Shown here one piece after another: positions 59,034 through 64,000 of a stretch of 64,000 bases of DNA. Source of the stretch: Diplonema japonicum. Lineage: Eukaryota; Euglenozoa; Diplonemea; Diplonemida; Diplonemidae. How positions within the stretch are numbered: the first letter of the stretch is position 1; every line of letters starts with the position of its first letter. The stretch is taken from contig OZ025717.1 in assembly GCA_964019335.1 (NCBI GenBank), forward strand, positions 62,001 to 126,000. The letters run 5' to 3'. The position numbers and the translations under genes are program-made. Below the pieces are notes generated by a model, which was given only the letters and a program-made list of their open reading frames with translations, did not search any database and was not told the origin of the DNA.

Positions 59034-62000
59034 TTAAACCTCTGTTTCCGCAGGCTCCTCAACAACGCTGACGAAAATTTCTTCTAAAGTTGTTTGGGAG
59101 ATCGCGTACTCAGAGATGCCAAGGACATCTGCTTTGTTCTGCATCACGCGGAGGAGTTGAGAAGGTGTCGCATCACGAGTAGTGAGCTTTGCGTGTCCAC
59201 CATGCGTCTCAGTAGGCACGAGTGAAGGGAAGGACTGCTGAAGGGAACCAATAACCATGCCAAGACGGTCGGGATTCTGCACAGACACAGCAATGGTGTA
59301 CCCGCGTGATAGGGCAGATCGAATTTCCTGAGGTGTCCCTACACACTGCAGCCCGCCGCTTTTCATGATGGCGATTCGAGATGACAATGCATCGACTTCC
59401 TCCATAGAGTGGGTAGTCAGCACAACCGTCCTCTTCTTAGCAACATGCTTGATAACGTCCCAGAGTACCCTCCTCGACTTGGGGTCGACTCCGGTCGACG
59501 GTTCGTCGAGGAAGATAACCTCCGGTGCGCCCATCAGTGCCAGAGCAACGCTGAGCTTCCTCTTGTTCCCCCCGCTGTACGTCCCGCATGGTCTTGTCTC
59601 CTGGCCCGTCAACCCTACCAACGTTACAAAGTCCTCAACCTTGTCCAGTGAAATTCCCTTCAAACGCGCGAAGAAGGTAATCATTTCCTCCCCGGTCATC
59701 TCGCCTAGGATCGCGTCGAACTGCGGGCACAGCCCAATGTGGTGGTTGATAGACTTCTGATTGCTTAAGATGCTGTACTCATCACCGTTCAGTCTAAACG
59801 TGGCGTCACCCGAAGTAGGGGCCACCTCGCCTGTCAGCATCTTAATCGTTGTTGTCTTCCCAGCGCCGTTCGCCCCCAGCAACCCGAAGCACCCCACGGG
59901 GATGCTCAGATGCAACTCGCTCACAGCCACCATGCCCTTGTTGAACGTCTTCCCAAGCCCGCTCACGAGGATCGATGTGTTGCTGTCGCCGCCATCCGCC
60001 ACGAAGCTCTGCTCCTTGATCACACCGAAGAACTTTTCTTGGGAGCTACCATTGATGAGCTTCGTGGTGACCGACCCGAATGTGCACCTCTGGGTACGCA
60101 GCTTGGCGAACACGAACCAACGTTTGAAAGGGATCTCCGAGAGGAACACCGCGATCATGCACCCAAGCATCTGCAGTGCAAGGATCATGTGAAAGATGCC
60201 CATGAGGTTGTAGTCCAGCAAGTTGTCGATCCCGTGTTCGTCCTTCAGGTAGTCCGCGCTGCCCATGAAGTTCAACGCCAGCATGGCACACTTGGCGGCA
60301 CCGTAGGTAGGGTTGATTGACGCGAAGATCTTCGGCAAAAGCACTGCAGCGCTGGAACCAGACCCTGTAGAGGCTGAAACAGCAAGGTCAGCAATGACGA
60401 AGGAGAAGGCTAGCCCGATGAGCCACCCGGAGATGTTCACCTGCGCACTGCCCTCGTCGTCGAAGATGACGGATGCAAGGTAAGCCACCCATGACACAGA
60501 CACCCCGTAGAGAAGCATGGACAGGTACAAGCACCACAGTTCGTAGCCTTGGATGTTGATGGCGATGACAGTTGTCAGCAGCGACATAGAAATGAAGGTT
60601 AGGATGCAGTCGAATGCAAAGGTGGTCACCCAGTACTGCAGCTTGGACACGCCTGAGGCGTACTGCAGATTCCTACATCCGGATACCTTCTCTCTGATCA
60701 CAAAGGCGGCGTACGACGAAGGGATGAAGGACAGGGCAGTGGCGATGGCAATCACGAACACCATGTCACCAGCCATCTTAAGCTGCCATGCCGATTCCGG
60801 CATGTCAGTGACTCTCCCGGTAGCGTTAACCTTAGCAGTGGAAAAGGACCACGCGTGCATTGCAGCCATCCCTGCGTAGCGCAATGTGGCATTGTAGTGC
60901 ATCGTGGCCTTCGCGTTCGTGCTGCTGAGCTCTGTCACGTTGAACCCCACGGCTGTGACCTGATCCTCGATCATTTTGGCCATGTCCTGCCCACGTGTGA
61001 AGAACACGTCGTTGGGGAAGGGGTGAAACATGTTTTTCACAGCTGTCTCCATAGTGTCGTCGACAGTCCCAAAGATCATGCCCGTGCTGTAGTCCTTCAC
61101 GCCAAGAGGGATGGACGTGGGTGTGTCGGGGGTAGTGTTCACAATGGCGCGGACGATGATACCGGAGAAGATGAAGATGAAGGGAAACAAGATAATGAAC
61201 ATAAACGTGGGCAAGTCCTTCTTCGCGCAGCAGAACCTTTTGTACATGAGCGCGTAAAGCACGGTGAAGTATCCAGCGTTCTCCCTGCTGATGTCCGCCG
61301 CGGAGTAGTCCTTGTTATCCCTCAGCACGCCGTCTTCTGCCTGTGACGACGTCTCTAAACGGAGGAAGACCTCCTCAAGAGTGGTCATCGATAGGCCGTG
61401 CGACACAATGCCGAGTTCCACAGATCGCTCCGTGAGCTCGTCAAGCAAGTTGGGCAGTTCAGGAGTGTCGGCCAACTGGTACATCACCTCACCACCGCAC
61501 ACAGACATCACGTTTGCAGAGGAGTTGGACGATTTCACCAGTGCAGTTATGTCGTTCAGCTCTGCTGAAGGCGAGAAGGCAACGATTAGCGAGTAACCTT
61601 TCCCGTACTTCTTTTTGAGTTCCAGACTCGTGCCGCAGTCTTTGATAAGCCCAGCGTGCATGATGGCCACTCTGTTCCCTAAGATGTCTGCCTCGTCCAT
61701 GAAATGAGTCGTCAAGATGATGCCTACCCCTGCCTTCTTCTTCTCCTCTACAAGCTCCCAGATGTGCCTGCGTGACGCAGGATCCATGCCTGCCGTCGGC
61801 TCGTCGAGTAGCACAATCCTTGAATTGCCCAAGAACGCCATTGCGACTGACATCTTCCTCTTCTGCCCGCCTGAGAGGGATCCTGCCACAGCGTCCTTTT
61901 TCATCGCAACACCCACCTCCTCTAAAGCCTTTTCGGCAGCGGCGTTCAGGTCATTAATAGAAACGCCCTTCAGGGCGCCCACAAGTAACAAGTGGTCCTT

Positions 62001-63665
62001 TGTCGTCAATGCATCGAACAGGATGTCGTGTTGAGGGCACACGCCAAGCACTTGCTGCAGGGCCTCTGTGTTGTTCGCCTTACCTGCGTAGTAGATGCTG
62101 CCCGACGTGGCAGGCATGCTACCGGTGATGATGGAGATGGTGCATGTCTTTCCTGCTCCGTTGTGTCCGAGCAAAGAGAGGACTTCTCCAGGGTAGATGT
62201 CAAGGCTCACATCCTTCACCGCGGTGATGGCAGGAAACTGTTTATGGATGTTCCTGGCAGAGAGGACGGCCCCCGCCGCGTAAGTACCCGATTCCTCGTC
62301 GGACAGCGTCTTCTGGCGCACGAAAGGGAAATTCCATGGCAAGGAGTTCCCCAGAACGGCGGGCATGATGTGCTCAAGGTACCAAGTGAGGACCTCGTAC
62401 AGCACGACGGACAGGAGTGCGATCCACATGGCCCCCCCTACTGAGGGGTAGTTATTGACACGGGTGTAGAGGCTGTCCCACTTCAGCCCGTCATGCGTGT
62501 TCTCGAGTTCCCAGATAGTCGTGATGAACACCGTCAGGAAGGACGACGGGAAGAAGCAAACCAAGAGACTGCCGCCTTCGTTCTCACCTTTCTGCACAGC
62601 GAACATACCAAGCCCCACGCCACCGGCATACACGACAAGAGCGACAAGCGAGACGACCTTTGATCTGGTGAAGAACAGGGACAGAACACCCGAGAAGGAG
62701 GTGGCCTGGATTATGAACAAGATGTTCACAAGAAAGACGACCCCCAAGTCAGACCCATAGAAAAGGCCCAAGGTCTGGTAGATGAACAGCGGGGGGAGGG
62801 ATGCAATGCCAATAAGCACGATGTTCCTGAGGACGTAGACCATGCGGTAGGAAAGACCGTCAATGCCCATCGTCTGCAGGGACTGTCTGATACGGAGCTC
62901 TCTATCACGCACCATGTTCCTTGAAGTGCTGACCAACACGATGATTAAAGAAATACCCCAGAAGGGAGGGCCCATTTTGGTCCAGGAGCCTTCTCTAGAC
63001 AGAGTATAGCGAGCTTTATTAGTATCACCGGCGGTGGACTGCGGGTACCGAACGAGGGTGGTGTTGAAGGAAACGGAGGAGAGTGACTCGGCGAGCTTGG
63101 TTTGCATGCTGAAGACTCCATAGTTGCTCATTCGCTTGGTCCAGGAACGGAGAAAAGAGGGAACAGTTGTGGGTTGAAAGGGCGAAGAGGCCATGTTCCC
63201 AACCTGAACTTGTATGTCATAGGTCACGAAATCATGGGCGTCCTTAGTCAGCACAAGGGTGTAGTCTGCTTGAAGGTCCGTCTTCCCGGCCTTGTACAGG
63301 TTGTCCTGCATTGTGCTGTAGTTGTTGTAGCGCATGCTTTGATCCTCTGCCTGCTTCGTGTCCCCGTCGTATAGAGAAACGATGATTTCGTGAAGTTCTG
63401 TGTCCGTGAAACCAGTAGCGAGGTACCATAACTTGTCAGTGGTTGTGCTGTCGTCCCCAGTGTCCTGGCTTTTCCAGTCACGGAAAGCATACTCTTCATA
63501 CTCGTTAGCGGTGTCCGGTATGCCTGCCAGGTACACGGCAATGATCATGCAGGTCATCATGCTTGGCACGCACCATGTGAAGAACACGCTCCACTTTCCC
63601 CTCCACATCTTCTTCAGTTCCTTGAACCAGAAGAGAAACACAATCTTCTGCAATATGTTAGGCAT
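59034..63665 (-). CDS. ABC transporter, subfamily A (full transporter)
   Basis: 1543-aa single-exon protein with the ABCA arrangement, TM-NBD-TM-NBD. First half: one N-terminal helix, a large extracellular loop (about residues 45-240), a TM cluster, then NBD1 with Walker A GHNGAGKT (about 498), signature LSGGQKRKMS (about 596) and Walker B VLLDEPTAGMDP (about 617). Second half: another helix and loop (about 830-960), TM cluster, NBD2 with GANGAGKTTT (about 1266), YSGGNKRKLS (about 1364; first signature residue Tyr) and IFLDEPSTGVDP (about 1386). Both sites keep the catalytic Glu and H-loop (TTHFMDEAD, TTHSMEEVD). ABCA proteins move lipids across membranes using ATP; the substrate is unknown. 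This is the largest frame in the window. Confidence 0.97.
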   Translation of the reverse strand: MPNILQKIVFLFWFKELKKMWRGKWSVFFTWCVPSMMTCMIIAVYLAGIPDTANEYEEYAFRDWKSQDTGDDSTTTDKLWYLATGFTDTELHEIIVSLYDGDTKQAEDQSMRYNNYSTMQDNLYKAGKTDLQADYTLVLTKDAHDFVTYDIQVQVGNMASSPFQPTTVPSFLRSWTKRMSNYGVFSMQTKLAESLSSVSFNTTLVRYPQSTAGDTNKARYTLSREGSWTKMGPPFWGISLIIVLVSTSRNMVRDRELRIRQSLQTMGIDGLSYRMVYVLRNIVLIGIASLPPLFIYQTLGLFYGSDLGVVFLVNILFIIQATSFSGVLSLFFTRSKVVSLVALVVYAGGVGLGMFAVQKGENEGGSLLVCFFPSSFLTVFITTIWELENTHDGLKWDSLYTRVNNYPSVGGAMWIALLSVVLYEVLTWYLEHIMPAVLGNSLPWNFPFVRQKTLSDEESGTYAAGAVLSARNIHKQFPAITAVKDVSLDIYPGEVLSLLGHNGAGKTCTISIITGSMPATSGSIYYAGKANNTEALQQVLGVCPQHDILFDALTTKDHLLLVGALKGVSINDLNAAAEKALEEVGVAMKKDAVAGSLSGGQKRKMSVAMAFLGNSRIVLLDEPTAGMDPASRRHIWELVEEKKKAGVGIILTTHFMDEADILGNRVAIMHAGLIKDCGTSLELKKKYGKGYSLIVAFSPSAELNDITALVKSSNSSANVMSVCGGEVMYQLADTPELPNLLDELTERSVELGIVSHGLSMTTLEEVFLRLETSSQAEDGVLRDNKDYSAADISRENAGYFTVLYALMYKRFCCAKKDLPTFMFIILFPFIFIFSGIIVRAIVNTTPDTPTSIPLGVKDYSTGMIFGTVDDTMETAVKNMFHPFPNDVFFTRGQDMAKMIEDQVTAVGFNVTELSSTNAKATMHYNATLRYAGMAAMHAWSFSTAKVNATGRVTDMPESAWQLKMAGDMVFVIAIATALSFIPSSYAAFVIREKVSGCRNLQYASGVSKLQYWVTTFAFDCILTFISMSLLTTVIAINIQGYELWCLYLSMLLYGVSVSWVAYLASVIFDDEGSAQVNISGWLIGLAFSFVIADLAVSASTGSGSSAAVLLPKIFASINPTYGAAKCAMLALNFMGSADYLKDEHGIDNLLDYNLMGIFHMILALQMLGCMIAVFLSEIPFKRWFVFAKLRTQRCTFGSVTTKLINGSSQEKFFGVIKEQSFVADGGDSNTSILVSGLGKTFNKGMVAVSELHLSIPVGCFGLLGANGAGKTTTIKMLTGEVAPTSGDATFRLNGDEYSILSNQKSINHHIGLCPQFDAILGEMTGEEMITFFARLKGISLDKVEDFVTLVGLTGQETRPCGTYSGGNKRKLSVALALMGAPEVIFLDEPSTGVDPKSRRVLWDVIKHVAKKRTVVLTTHSMEEVDALSSRIAIMKSGGLQCVGTPQEIRSALSRGYTIAVSVQNPDRLGMVIGSLQQSFPSLVPTETHGGHAKLTTRDATPSQLLRVMQNKADVLGISEYAISQTTLEEIFVSVVEEPAETEV

Positions 63666-64000
63666 TTTCTTTTTGTTCTCCAGGATGGTTCCTTATTTCT
63701 TCTTTTTTTTTTACCTTTTTTTTTTAGACCTGATTTTCAAAGAGAAAAAAAAGAAAAAGAATGCAAAAAACAATAATAAAAATAAAGGAGGCCGGTGTTG
63801 GCGGCGCCCTGCACAAGAACTGTCTACAAAAAAAGAAAAGCTGAAAAGAGAAGGCAGGGGGGAACACACACCAAAAAAAAAAAAAAACCTATCCCCTCTC
63901 CCCCCATTCTTCTTCTTCCCGCTTGTGTCTACACAATTATTTTAAAAGCTCTTTTAAAAAAATATGTCAGTACCCCCCCCCCCCCCCCATCGGTCGAGCA
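63666..64000. other. upstream region of the ABC transporter
   Basis: T-rich tract immediately before the ATG on the gene strand (a plausible acceptor region), then A/C-rich DNA and a poly-C run ending the window. No gene seen. Confidence 0.6.

Noticed and set aside
1-64000. spliced-leader RNA gene, rRNA, CRISPR array or bacterial operon features
   Set aside because: Looked for leader-like GT-flanked short genes, rRNA-like conserved blocks and regularly spaced repeats; none seen. Spliceosomal introns rule out a bacterial source.

Overview
This window looks like nuclear DNA of a protist, most plausibly a euglenozoan (perhaps a diplonemid). That assignment is an inference. It rests on four observations. 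Every confidently called gene, and every recognisable retroelement scrap, lies on the minus strand, as in polycistronic unidirectional clusters. A receptor-type class III cyclase resembles trypanosomatid receptor cyclases. A FYVE-kinase fusion and a two-finger CCCH protein fit the same group. CA-rich leaders and pyrimidine-rich tracts precede many start codons. No spliced-leader, tRNA or rRNA gene was found, so the assignment is open.

Coding DNA is ordinary to GC-rich, while the DNA between genes is dominated by homopolymer runs (A, T, G or C, often 15 to 30 or more). Eighteen introns could be placed with both splice sites and a preserved frame. All are GT-AG, 17 of 18 are 36-55 nt, 13 of 18 begin GTA, and their interiors are mostly homopolymers, including poly(A) directly before the acceptor AG. 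Several genes gain exons that continuous reading misses (FYVE kinase, a 74-aa protein, CCT4, FKBP, Na+/H+ antiporter).

Layout, in window order (transcription runs right to left). 1-10 kb: two MAP kinase paralogs that share a nearly identical internal tract, separated by a low-complexity area with a foldback element and cryptic small exons. 10-20 kb: theta-like GST, secreted GH18 protein, secreted Cys-rich protein, retroelement relic, frameshifted second GST, cobalamin-independent methionine synthase. 20-30 kb: double CCCH protein, MAPK-derived pseudokinase, FYVE/F-box-like/kinase, secreted aspartic protease, 74-aa protein. 30-38 kb: retroelement scrap, nucleotidase-ectodomain receptor cyclase, tetraspanning protein, charged coiled-coil protein, FkbM-like methyltransferase. 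38-46 kb: CCT4, cupin-like protein, FKBP, SCO1, P450. 46-64 kb: polytopic ectodomain protein, exostosin-like glycosyltransferase, mitochondrial carrier, RIIa-WW protein, Na+/H+ antiporter, 54-aa membrane protein, ABCA transporter.

The genes do not form one pathway. Themes are signalling (three MAPK-like kinases, FYVE kinase, receptor cyclase, RIIa-like protein), secreted hydrolases and surface proteins, and housekeeping. The most unusual item is the cyclase, whose extracellular part keeps the ligand-binding half of a 5'-nucleotidase but lacks its catalytic metal-site motifs.
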